Shown: positions 1 through 6,125, counted from the stretch's first letter. The stretch: DNA of 11,308 nucleotides from Desulfomonile tiedjei (GCA_020718965.1 DYRE01000046.1:1-11308), one strand, 5' to 3'. A program made the numbers and translations. Notes: generated from the letters alone by a model not told the origin.

Positions 1-1307
1 ATGCTCCTGAACAGGCATTCGCAGAAGGAGCGGACATCGTAGTAAAAGGAGAGGCTGAACACCAAATAGGAGAGCTTCTGAAGAGAATCAAGAACAAGGA
101 TTTTGGACGCATAGTACAATCTCAGGAGCGACCGGACATGGCCTTGAGTCCGATGCCCCGATACGATCTTTTAGACATGAAATCTTACGTCGACATGGGT
201 GTACAGTTCACTAGAGGGTGTCCGTTCAAGTGCGAATTCTGCGACGTAACGTTAATGTTAGGTCGTAAGGTACGCGCAAAAAGGCCAGAACAAATTATTA
301 GCGAATTGGAGTTACTGTACAATTTGGGTTGGCGACGCATGGTGTTCTTTTCTGATGACAATTTCATAGGAAGCATTCACAAGACCAAGGAATTATTGAA
401 TGAGTTGATCCCATGGATGGAGAAACACAATCATCCGTTCAATTTCTATACTCAAGCGTCTGTTAACATGGCCTCGGATGACAAATTGATGGAAGACATG
501 TACCTGGCAGGATTTAACAGGGTATTTCTCGGCGTGGAGACACCTGACGAGGCATGTTTGAAGGATGCGGGTAAACTCCAGAACACAAACGTTGATCTGA
601 GCCTGGTTTGTCAAAAAATTGCCAAAGCCGGATTTCAGGTCATCGCAGGGGCCATTCTTGGTTTTGATGAAGAAAAAAGTGGAGCTGGCGAACGTCTCAT
701 AAAATTTGCAGAGCAGAACCATATTCCTGAACTGTTCACAACTCTTCTTCAGGCGGGAGAAGGCACAGACCTTTGCACTAGGCTCGAATCGGAAAATCGT
801 TTACTGACCATCGACGATGAGAACGTTTCCAATCAGACGGGCCTGGTTAATTTTATCCCCACCAGACCACTTCAGGAAATTGCCGCAGAGTTTATCAACG
901 TTTACGACACGCTATACAGACCGGAAACATACATTGAAAGGTCATACCAACACTTCGCTTCAATGGACCCACCTAAGGTGAAAAAACCTTTTAAATTCCC
1001 CTACATCTGGGAAATCAGGGCGGCGTCAATTACTATATACAGGAACGGAGTAGTTTATCCTACCAGGATAACATTCTGGAAGCATTTGCTAAGCGCCCTG
1101 TGGAATTTTCCAGAGCGTGTGGATAGATTTCTTTCGTCTTTCGTGGTCGCAGAACATTACTACGAATTCAGGGATAAAATTAGATCTGGAATAGAATCAC
1201 AATTGGCGGAGATAGATCCAGGCCTTCATACCATATGCTATGTTAAGCCTCATAAAGTTGCGCCAGAATGCTTACAGTTTACGGAAGATCAAAAAAAAGC
1301 CAGTTAG
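1..1307 (+). CDS. B12-binding-domain radical SAM protein with DUF4070-like C-terminus (5' end outside window)
   Basis: The reading frame is open from base 3, so the gene begins before the window and about 434 residues are visible. The first residues (GADIVVKGEAE, about positions 33-65) resemble the end of a cobalamin-binding Rossmann domain. They lead into the radical SAM core, whose CPFKCEFC (CxxxCxxC, bases 219-242) would bind the [4Fe-4S] cluster that cleaves S-adenosylmethionine. The stretch FFSDDNFIG and the later GAILGFDEE are typical of the B12-radical SAM barrel. The C-terminal third resembles DUF4070, the end found in HpnR/HpnJ-like and many uncharacterised relatives. Family members methylate or rearrange unactivated carbons, often in lipids or cofactors. 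The substrate cannot be told from this sequence, and a hopanoid methylase is possible but unsupported by neighbours. The ATG at 138 lies inside the gene and is not its start. It converges on the next gene. Confidence 0.88.
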   Translation, partial: APEQAFAEGADIVVKGEAEHQIGELLKRIKNKDFGRIVQSQERPDMALSPMPRYDLLDMKSYVDMGVQFTRGCPFKCEFCDVTLMLGRKVRAKRPEQIISELELLYNLGWRRMVFFSDDNFIGSIHKTKELLNELIPWMEKHNHPFNFYTQASVNMASDDKLMEDMYLAGFNRVFLGVETPDEACLKDAGKLQNTNVDLSLVCQKIAKAGFQVIAGAILGFDEEKSGAGERLIKFAEQNHIPELFTTLLQAGEGTDLCTRLESENRLLTIDDENVSNQTGLVNFIPTRPLQEIAAEFINVYDTLYRPETYIERSYQHFASMDPPKVKKPFKFPYIWEIRAASITIYRNGVVYPTRITFWKHLLSALWNFPERVDRFLSSFVVAEHYYEFRDKIRSGIESQLAEIDPGLHTICYVKPHKVAPECLQFTEDQKKAS

Positions 1308-1326
1308 AGAACGTGTTTGTAGAATT

Positions 1327-1340
1327 TACCGTAGACGGTA
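1327..1340. terminator. Small hairpin between convergent genes, possible weak bidirectional terminator
   Basis: TACCG and CGGTA form a 5-bp stem around a TAGA loop in the 39-base gap between two converging stop codons. Neither side has a proper T tract, so a role as an intrinsic terminator is only suggested by its location. Confidence 0.25.
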
Positions 1341-1346
1341 GACAAA

Positions 1347-2582
1347 TTATTCGTCGGATTCTTTGCCTCCCCGTTTGGCCCCTTCAGTGACAAGTTGTTG
1401 CAAATCGTAGATCTTTATCTGGCTTCTGGATAATAAAAACGCCAACCAGTCGGTTTTCTTGCGTTCAAGTACTATCAATCTATCTCCCGGCATACCGGCG
1501 AGGGAATCTATGGCAAAATCCGCAACAATACCTTGAGCCTTAGGGGTAATCCAACTTTCTTCGAGCGCATCCCCGTTCCAGTTGAGCCCATTTACGCGTC
1601 CCTCCTCCAACATCTTGGTTCTAGAGAGCATTCTCATTGTTGTAGAGCTATGTGATATTGCCAAAATCTGGGCTGGAGCGCCTTTTGAAGGGCTCCACCA
1701 AGCGATTCTGGGTCTGACATAAGTTGGATCCATGGCAAAATCCTTGCCCTTGTCACGCATCTCTTCGGGACCGAACCATCTTAAAACTATATCCGACCCG
1801 CCAAAATATTTCTTGGAAACATAGAGCCGCTTACCAGTGGGGTTGTACATTCTTAAATGGTCTTCCTTGTCGTAAACTGCGATCAGGGGGTCACGTTTCC
1901 CTCCAAAATCTCCAATTGTAAAACCGAATATGGGTATCTTCAGCGGCACTCCGAAACGCTCCTTAGCTTCCAGTGATGATCCACTGTCCTCCATTTTGAA
2001 AATAGGACCATCGTACATTCTGGACAGCCCCTTTTTTTGTCCCAGCAAGATGGGCCCATGTGTAGGATAGTTAATAACCCTCAGGAAATAGTCCACATTT
2101 TCCACTGCCGGAACCAGAGCGCCGTTCTTGTATTCCAGGACGAAAGAGGCTACAGAGCCCCTATTCTGAGCTGACACGTATATTCTTGCCCGATTATTCT
2201 TCCCTGTTTTCGCCACATCCAGAGATTTTATTTCCAAGTTTCCGGAGGAATACTCTGTGATGAGACTCAAATTGTTGTCTGAAAATCTATATAGATGAAT
2301 AGTAGACGGCCCGGCTACTACGATGTCGTTCTTTCCATCTCCATCTACATCTCCCACGCCTAAACCAACCGCTAATAAACTCAGTTCCTGGCTCCTCCAC
2401 CACTTTTCGGACGAACCTTTGTTCAAACCGGATTTTGACTCGGACTTGCTTGCGACAACAGTGGATTTCGAGGTAATGAAAGCCTTTTCCCGGTCAACCT
2501 GAGCAGATACGTTCGAGCCGGTTGCGCATTGAATCGGGACTCCAACCACAAAGGCCAGAATAAATTTCAGCAAAAAAGACAT
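1347..2582 (-). CDS. Exported FG-GAP/VCBS-repeat-type protein, beta-propeller-like
   Basis: This 411-residue protein starts with a likely Sec signal peptide: a hydrophobic stretch at residues 3-17 and a plausible cleavage site after VSA near residue 27. Cys19 does not sit in a good lipobox. Residues 76-89 carry VGDVDGDGKNDIVV, a textbook FG-GAP/VCBS calcium-binding loop with Asp78, Asp80, Asp82 and Asp86. Two weaker repeats are visible near 221-240 (IGDFGG, then PLIAVYD) and near the C-terminus (IVADFAID, then DRLIVLE), so a small or degenerate beta-propeller is likely. Residues 30-62 look like a linker rich in Ser, Lys and Thr. A GGAGG ribosome-binding site lies 5 bases before the ATG, which fixes the start. 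Such proteins act in the periplasm or at the cell surface in adhesion or as complex scaffolds. The specific role is unknown, and the gene stands alone. Confidence 0.75.
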   Translation of the reverse strand: MSFLLKFILAFVVGVPIQCATGSNVSAQVDREKAFITSKSTVVASKSESKSGLNKGSSEKWWRSQELSLLAVGLGVGDVDGDGKNDIVVAGPSTIHLYRFSDNNLSLITEYSSGNLEIKSLDVAKTGKNNRARIYVSAQNRGSVASFVLEYKNGALVPAVENVDYFLRVINYPTHGPILLGQKKGLSRMYDGPIFKMEDSGSSLEAKERFGVPLKIPIFGFTIGDFGGKRDPLIAVYDKEDHLRMYNPTGKRLYVSKKYFGGSDIVLRWFGPEEMRDKGKDFAMDPTYVRPRIAWWSPSKGAPAQILAISHSSTTMRMLSRTKMLEEGRVNGLNWNGDALEESWITPKAQGIVADFAIDSLAGMPGDRLIVLERKKTDWLAFLLSRSQIKIYDLQQLVTEGAKRGGKESDE

Positions 2583-2611
2583 CCAGACCTCCGGAAAACA
2601 GAAAAAGATAT

Positions 2612-2640
2612 ATTAACTATTCAAAGGCTCTGCTTAGCAA
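2612..2640 (-). promoter_or_regulatory. Candidate promoter of the FG-GAP protein gene
   Basis: On the minus strand TTGCTA (2640-2635) and GTTAAT (2617-2612) are 17 bases apart, each matching the sigma-70 consensus at four of six positions. The predicted start is about 20 bases before the coding region. Just upstream lies a perfect 10-bp palindrome, CTGCGCGCAG (2644-2653). The boxes are weak and the call rests mainly on position. Confidence 0.25.
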
Positions 2641-2784
2641 ACGCTGCGCGCAGTTTTCAAATTCAATTCTTTTCCAAGACAAATGGATTGTAACCGAAAA
2701 GGGTTCCTCAGAGATAGTCAGAGTGACAAAAAAATCTACATGCAGGCTAATAGTAACTTGAGATATTTCAAAGTCCGTCATGCC

Positions 2785-3693
2785 TCACAAGAGTGAAACA
2801 TATCTTTCCCCTGGATCACAAAAAATCGTGACCACGGTTTTGTCAGGCCCGAGCCTGGAAGCCTCCTGCAAAGATGCGCTGAAAGCCGCACCGGAGGAAA
2901 GGCCGGCATAAATACCGTATCGCATAGCTAGAGTTCTCACCGCCTCTTCAGCCTGGTTATATCCTACAGGAATTACGTTATCTATCAAACCAAGGTTCAG
3001 GTTCTTTGGAACAAATCCTGCGCCTATTCCTGAAAAGTTGTGCGGGCCAGGATTTCCACCGCGCAAAACCGCCGATTCTGAGGGTTCAACTGCAATTATC
3101 CGAACATCTTTATTTTTCTTCTTCAATACCTCTCCCACCCCAGTAATTGTGCCTCCCGTGCCAACACCCATAACGAACGCGTCGGGCGCCTTTTTTAGGT
3201 CTCTGAGAATTTCGACCGCAGTGGTAAGTCGATGAGCCTCTGGATTAGCTGGATTATCAAATTGATTCAACATGCAGCATCGGTTCGAACTGCCGACAAT
3301 TTCGTGAGCTCGGTCTAAAGCGCCCTTCATTCCTGAAGATGCGGGAGAGTAAACTATATCGACTCCATAAGCGGAGAGCAACTGAACTCGGCCACGATGA
3401 ACGGTTTCCGGCATTACGAGGGTCAAAGCGTAACCTCTAGCGGCCGCAATTATGGAAAGACTGATGGCTGTATTCCCGCACGAAGCCTCCACTAAACGCC
3501 AGCCCCGTTTGAGAATACCATCGCGTTCCAGGGATTTAATGATGTTGAGACACATCCTGTCCTTCAAGGAGCCTCCAGGATTGAAAAATTCCAGCTTAGC
3601 CCAAATCTCGGCTCTCTTTTCAGAACGAAACCTTCCAAGCTTGACCATCGGAGTCTTGCCAATACAATCTGTCATCGTCGGATCAGTTTTCAT
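2785..3693 (-). CDS. cysK: Cysteine synthase (O-acetylserine sulfhydrylase-type, PLP fold type II), divergent
   Basis: This 302-residue protein has the usual length and motifs of the CysK/CysM family, which makes cysteine in the cytoplasm from O-acetylserine (or a related activated serine) and sulfide. PLP would be bound at Lys44 in NPGGSLKDR. The phosphate loop is GTGGT (178-182). QFDNPAN (144-150) and SSGAA (266-270) match conserved blocks. The substrate loop, normally TSGNT, is SCGNT (71-75), placing a cysteine where a serine is expected. IGNTP is IGKTP, and the end reads DPGERY rather than the usual DSGERY. These changes leave the exact amino-acid donor open, and O-phosphoserine or another donor is possible. 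I chose the ATG at 3693 because about ten residues before IGxTP is normal. An in-frame TTG at 3705 is the alternative, and neither has a clear Shine-Dalgarno. It follows the Rrf2 gene by 38 bases and is probably co-transcribed. Confidence 0.87.
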   Translation of the reverse strand: MKTDPTMTDCIGKTPMVKLGRFRSEKRAEIWAKLEFFNPGGSLKDRMCLNIIKSLERDGILKRGWRLVEASCGNTAISLSIIAAARGYALTLVMPETVHRGRVQLLSAYGVDIVYSPASSGMKGALDRAHEIVGSSNRCCMLNQFDNPANPEAHRLTTAVEILRDLKKAPDAFVMGVGTGGTITGVGEVLKKKNKDVRIIAVEPSESAVLRGGNPGPHNFSGIGAGFVPKNLNLGLIDNVIPVGYNQAEEAVRTLAMRYGIYAGLSSGAAFSASLQEASRLGPDKTVVTIFCDPGERYVSLL

Positions 3694-3731
3694 AAAGGCG
3701 CCCAAACAAAAGAAAAAACATCTCTACTTGA

Positions 3732-4199
3732 TCAGATAAAGTACATGTACTTGTGGTCCAATTCTCTGGAAAGGCCTTCCTTGCGCGCAAGGGCGCAAAG
3801 ATCAGCTATAGTCACCGAATTGTAGTAATCCAGGAGTATCTGCTGAGTCTGTTTCCAGACATGTCTCGTTATGCAACCTTCACAAACGTCACAACTGCCG
3901 TGCTTGCACGAATCCTCTCCAAGACACCGAACAGGAATTATTGGACCCTGAGCGGCCTGAATTATATCCCCTACGGTTATTTCCGAAGGAGCCTTGGCAA
4001 GCATGTATCCGCCCCTAGGCCCCCTTCTGCTCTTGAGAAGGCCAGCCTTGAGCAGTCTGTTGAATATCTGTTCCAGATAGCGCTGAGAAATTTTTTGACG
4101 TCTCGATATGTCCTTTATCTGAGTAGGCTCTCCACCCCCATGATATGACACGTCAAACAATGCCCTCACACCATATCGACTCGTGGTAGTAACGCGCAT
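3732..4199 (-). CDS. Rrf2-family (IscR/CymR-like) transcriptional regulator with cysteine-rich cluster site
   Basis: This 155-residue protein has a winged helix: a recognition helix at about 28-49 (KISQRYLEQIFNRLL) and a wing at 59-68 (RGPRGGYMLA), both typical of Rrf2. The C-terminal sensor part has Cys92, Cys98, Cys103, Cys106 and Cys109, followed by RHVW. Cys92 and Cys98 sit exactly where E. coli IscR has cluster ligands, and Cys109 occupies the place of IscR Cys104. Cys103 and Cys106 look like an added CxxC. A bound Fe-S cluster is therefore likely, with cluster status or cysteine supply as the signal. The start is the ATG at 4199, because GGGGAG lies 5 bases upstream. A TTG at 4214 would place that site inside the gene. 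It is the first gene of a unit with cysK, an arrangement that recalls CymR-CysK in Firmicutes and iscR-cysK groupings in Geobacter-like bacteria. Autoregulation is inferred from the dyad in its promoter. Confidence 0.88.
   Translation of the reverse strand: MRVTTTSRYGVRALFDVSYHGGGEPTQIKDISRRQKISQRYLEQIFNRLLKAGLLKSRRGPRGGYMLAKAPSEITVGDIIQAAQGPIIPVRCLGEDSCKHGSCDVCEGCITRHVWKQTQQILLDYYNSVTIADLCALARKEGLSRELDHKYMYFI
3739..3752. repeat. Perfect 14-bp palindrome at the rrf2-cysK junction
   Basis: AAGTACATGTACTT is its own reverse complement. It covers the last codons of the Rrf2 gene about 45 bases before the cysK start. It could form an mRNA hairpin or bind a dimeric protein, but about one such palindrome is expected by chance in a window this long. 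Confidence 0.4.
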
Positions 4200-4204
4200 C
4201 TTTT

Positions 4205-4210
4205 CTCCCC
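4205..4210 (-). promoter_or_regulatory. Ribosome-binding site deciding the Rrf2 start
   Basis: GGGGAG on the minus strand, 5 bases before the ATG at 4199, selects that ATG over the upstream in-frame TTG at 4214. Confidence 0.75.
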
Positions 4211-4233
4211 GCAAAAAACGATGGGACTGAGAA

Positions 4234-4252
4234 GAATATATATTTTATATTC
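4234..4252. promoter_or_regulatory. Candidate Rrf2 operator: AT-rich inverted repeat over the -10 and start region
   Basis: GAATATA (4234-4240) and TATATTC (4246-4252) form a perfect 7-bp dyad with a 5-base spacer. The right arm overlaps the -10 box of the rrf2-cysK promoter and the dyad extends across the predicted transcription start. Binding here would block RNA polymerase, which fits autorepression by the adjacent Rrf2 protein. AT-rich dyads of this kind are common for the family, but the region is AT-rich throughout, so the repeat could be fortuitous. Confidence 0.4.
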
Positions 4253-4278
4253 ATAAATAACTTTACTATTAGTGTCAA
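4250..4278 (-). promoter_or_regulatory. Sigma-70-type promoter of the rrf2-cysK unit
   Basis: On the minus strand a perfect TTGACA (4278-4273) is followed after 17 bases by TATGAA (4255-4250), which matches the -10 consensus at four of six positions. Transcription would start near 4243, giving a leader of about 43 bases that includes the ribosome-binding site. Confidence 0.55.
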
Positions 4279-4438
4279 GATATTTATGTGCAATTCTACG
4301 AACCGCAGCGAACGCAAAAGTAAAATTCGGGATGTCCCATCTGTTTATGCGAAAGCAACATTTACCCTTAAAAGATGATGTACTTTGGTGAAGCCCGAAC
4401 CATCAATTCAATTGGGCGGAACCTTTCAAGTGTGTGAC

Positions 4439-4467
4439 TTGACATATAATATTGAGATTAGAATATT
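4439..4467 (+). promoter_or_regulatory. Candidate promoter of the bS22-like / HExxH / FmdB run
   Basis: A perfect TTGACA (4439-4444) is followed after 17 bases by AATATT (4462-4467), four of six matches to the -10 consensus. The predicted leader is about 100 bases. A TATAAT directly abutting the -35 box (4445-4450) could serve an alternative start, but it has no good -35 partner. Confidence 0.4.
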
Positions 4468-4574
4468 GTCTCGGTAAATCCAGCTCGTTTTTGACCGGCA
4501 AATTTCATCCGTCATCATTGACATGCGGCCAACGAAATGATAGTCATGATAATTTGAAATTTGGTGAGGTCAAA

Positions 4575-4664
4575 ATGGGTAGCATTATAAAAAAGAGACG
4601 AAAGAAGATGCGCAAGCATAAACACAAAAAGCTTCGCGCTAAGCAGAGACACAAGAACAAATAG
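4575..4664 (+). CDS. 29-residue AURKAIP1/COX24-type basic protein, bS22-like small-subunit ribosomal protein
   Basis: The protein is 29 residues long and most of them are Lys, Arg or His. It begins MGSIIKKRRKKM and ends in a run of KHKHKKLRAKQRHKNK type. The opening block matches, as I remember it, bS22 of the mycobacterial ribosome, which begins MGSVIKKRRKRM and lies near the decoding centre. It also matches the C-terminal domain of mitochondrial mS38 (AURKAIP1/COX24). It very probably binds 16S rRNA in the small subunit. GGTGAGGT ends 4 bases before the ATG and fixes this start; the frame stays open upstream to about 4452, but that extension has no ribosome-binding site and does not resemble the family. 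It opens a run of four genes, and the next gene begins 11 bases after its stop. Genes this short are often missed. Confidence 0.8.
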   Translation: MGSIIKKRRKKMRKHKHKKLRAKQRHKNK

Positions 4665-4675
4665 GTTAAGTTGAA

Positions 4676-5191
4676 ATGACGTCTGAAGGCTTTTTCACGG
4701 AGTCTGATCGCTTTATAGTTAGTAGAGCGTCCCTCTTGGCGGAAAGTCTTGTGTTGCGTTATTTCGACTTGGCCCCAGATGAGTGGACCAAGAATCCGTA
4801 TTCATTGTTTACATGGAAAGAAACCGCACCCTGGTTGAGAGATTCTAATGTTCTGGCTCAAACTGTCAGGATAGGATCTAGAAATAACGCCAGGAATCTT
4901 AAAGCCCGAGATGACATTCCATGTTACGGAGTATTGTTACAGGATCCCGCGATCTTAAGAACATTACTTAGGCCTCATAAACACGATCTTTGGACACTGG
5001 GTCTTTTCGTTCTAACTCATGAGCTTGTTCATATTGTCCGGTTCAGAAGGTTCGAGGTTGATTTTTACGGGTCTCAGGAAGATCGTGAAAATGAAGAAAA
5101 AGTAGTTCACAAAGTTACAAGTGAAATACTCAGTGGCGTAGAAAATACAGACAAGTTACTTAATCTTTATGAATCTGGATCGAAATTCTAG
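4676..5191 (+). CDS. Unrecognised HExxH-motif protein, putative zinc metalloprotease-like
   Basis: I do not recognise a named family for this 171-residue protein. Residues 115-119 read HELVH, preceded by the hydrophobic stretch LGLFVLT and followed by IVRF. This is the setting of the catalytic helix of zincin metallopeptidases, with His115 and His119 as zinc ligands and Glu116 as general base. Twenty residues on, NEEKVVH (139-145) offers Glu140 or Glu141 as a third ligand in a gluzincin-like arrangement. There is no signal peptide or membrane segment, so a cytoplasmic protein is likely. The N-terminal 110 residues show no motif known to me. The ATG lies 12 bases past the bS22-like stop codon, with a weak AGG overlapping that stop, suggesting coupled translation. 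Peptidase activity is inferred from the motif, and a non-catalytic metal-binding protein remains possible. Confidence 0.7.
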   Translation: MTSEGFFTESDRFIVSRASLLAESLVLRYFDLAPDEWTKNPYSLFTWKETAPWLRDSNVLAQTVRIGSRNNARNLKARDDIPCYGVLLQDPAILRTLLRPHKHDLWTLGLFVLTHELVHIVRFRRFEVDFYGSQEDRENEEKVVHKVTSEILSGVENTDKLLNLYESGSKF

Positions 5192-5241
5192 CATCTTAGT
5201 TTATTGACAGTGGAAGCATAATCCATAGGAGGATTTGAATA

Positions 5242-5517
5242 ATGCCGGTTTACGAGTATCGCTGTGAAAAGTGTGGAAAAGAGTTTGAAGCTTGGCAGAG
5301 AATATCTGACGATCCTATAGACATATGTTCAGAATGTGGTGGCAGGGCTAGAAAATTAATATCACATTCTACGTTTGTTCTTAAGGGTTCTGGATGGTAT
5401 GTAACTGATTATGGAACGCGCAGCACAGCTTCTTCCGCCGGCAAGGTGATCGACAAACCAAGCGCTCCTGCTGCTACCAACGAGTCGTCCAGTTGCACGA
5501 CTACATCTTCTGAATAA
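5242..5517 (+). CDS. FmdB-family zinc ribbon protein
   Basis: This 91-residue protein starts MPVYEYRCEKCG, the signature opening of the FmdB putative regulatory family. Two CxxC pairs (Cys8/Cys11 and Cys29/Cys32) would hold one zinc ion in a rubredoxin-like ribbon. The conserved segment then runs through FVLKGSGWYVTDYG (46-59). The remaining 32 residues are a low-complexity tail rich in Ser, Thr and Ala that is probably disordered, with a single Cys near the end. AGGAGG lies 9 bases before the ATG. Members were first noted beside formamidase or amidase genes and are called regulators, but a biochemical function is not established. Here it follows the HExxH gene by 50 bases and precedes the epimerase by 49, so it may be part of the same transcript. 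Confidence 0.88.
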   Translation: MPVYEYRCEKCGKEFEAWQRISDDPIDICSECGGRARKLISHSTFVLKGSGWYVTDYGTRSTASSAGKVIDKPSAPAATNESSSCTTTSSE

Positions 5518-5566
5518 ACGTTATATTTTCGAAATTTGTGTTTGATCTTGATCGGGCGAGGTTGTA

Positions 5567-5977
5567 ATGAAAATAAACAGGATAGCTCATCTGGGAGTAG
5601 CTGTCAGCGATCTGCAATCCGCAATCGACTTTTTTACCGGCGCTCTTCCTCTCGAGGTCACCCACAGTGAAGAATATGGTGGAATGAAAATAGCGTTCAT
5701 TCCAATTGGGGATAGTTCGGTTGAACTTCTACAGGATGTGTCGGGCTCTTCGGCGATAAAGAAGTTCCTGGACAAAAACGGAGAGGGCATCCACCATATA
5801 GCTTATGAAGTAGATGACATCGAGGAAGCCATTTCCGAGCTAAAGGCCAAGGGAATAAAGTTGATTGATGAAAAGCCTAGACAGGGGGCTCATGGTATGT
5901 CGGTGGCCTTCATGCATCCCAAAGCTACTCACGGTGTTCTAATGGAATTATGCCAGCCTTCCAAAGACTGTCATTAG
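5567..5977 (+). CDS. mce: Methylmalonyl-CoA epimerase (VOC / glyoxalase fold)
   Basis: This enzyme interconverts the (2R) and (2S) forms of methylmalonyl-CoA, linking the carboxylase product to the B12 mutase. The 136-residue length and the two VOC modules fit the family. RIAHLGVAV supplies the N-terminal metal ligand His8, VELLQD (52-57) lies at the second ligand region, GIHHIAYEVDDI (74-85) supplies His76 or His77, and VLMELCQ (124-130) supplies Glu127, which acts as ligand and catalytic base in the Propionibacterium enzyme. FMHPK (115-119) is also conserved. A GAGG precedes the ATG by a few bases. It ends a run of genes closed by the terminator at 6072. The mutase that uses its product lies 2 kb downstream in the same direction, behind a separate promoter. 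Confidence 0.92.
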   Translation: MKINRIAHLGVAVSDLQSAIDFFTGALPLEVTHSEEYGGMKIAFIPIGDSSVELLQDVSGSSAIKKFLDKNGEGIHHIAYEVDDIEEAISELKAKGIKLIDEKPRQGAHGMSVAFMHPKATHGVLMELCQPSKDCH

Positions 5978-6071
5978 AATAGATTTTGTTTCGGAAAAAT
6001 TGACTCAGTCTGAGCTACAGTAAGGGTAGTAGACTGTTGAAAGGCCTGTGCAGATCCCTAGATTAATTGAG

Positions 6072-6092
6072 AGACTCTGCCGGGTCTTTTTT
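6072..6092 (+). terminator. Intrinsic terminator after the epimerase gene
   Basis: AGACTC (6072-6077) pairs with GGGTCT (6082-6087), including one G-T wobble, around a TGCC loop. It is followed directly by TTTTT and, after one G, five more T. This is a compact stem with a U tract, about 95 bases after the epimerase stop. Confidence 0.65.
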
Positions 6093-6125
6093 GTTTTTGG
6101 TCTCTATGATCAGGTCGGTTTATCT

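Larger units (their letters stand above)
4200..4574. other. Divergent intergenic region between rrf2-cysK and the bS22-like operon
   Basis: This 375-base stretch has no gene I can support. It holds the leftward rrf2 promoter and its AT-rich dyad at 4234-4278, a candidate rightward promoter at 4439-4467, and a second TTGACA at 4518-4523 that lacks a convincing -10. A short inverted repeat, GGGATGTCCC, lies at 4329-4338. The middle part, about 4280-4430, shows no recognisable motif, and no tRNA or known riboswitch fold was seen. Confidence 0.6.

Noticed and set aside
393..722. 109-codon minus-strand open frame inside the radical SAM gene
   Set aside because: It is antisense to conserved radical SAM sequence and has no ribosome-binding site or recognisable product.
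2728..2734. T7 run on the minus strand downstream of cysK as a terminator
   Set aside because: The sequence just before it forms only a 3-bp stem, too weak to call an intrinsic terminator.
3753..4148. 131-codon plus-strand open frame opposite the Rrf2 gene
   Set aside because: It is wholly antisense to a clear Rrf2 coding sequence and its translation resembles nothing known.
4452..4574. Upstream in-frame extension that would make the bS22-like protein 70 residues long
   Set aside because: No ribosome-binding site at its start, it overlaps the candidate promoter, and the family begins exactly at MGSIIKKRRK, which has a good Shine-Dalgarno in front.
6004..6014. CTCAGTCTGAG inverted repeat after the epimerase stop
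   Set aside because: It gives only a 4-bp stem with a 3-base loop and no T tract; the better terminator lies at 6072.
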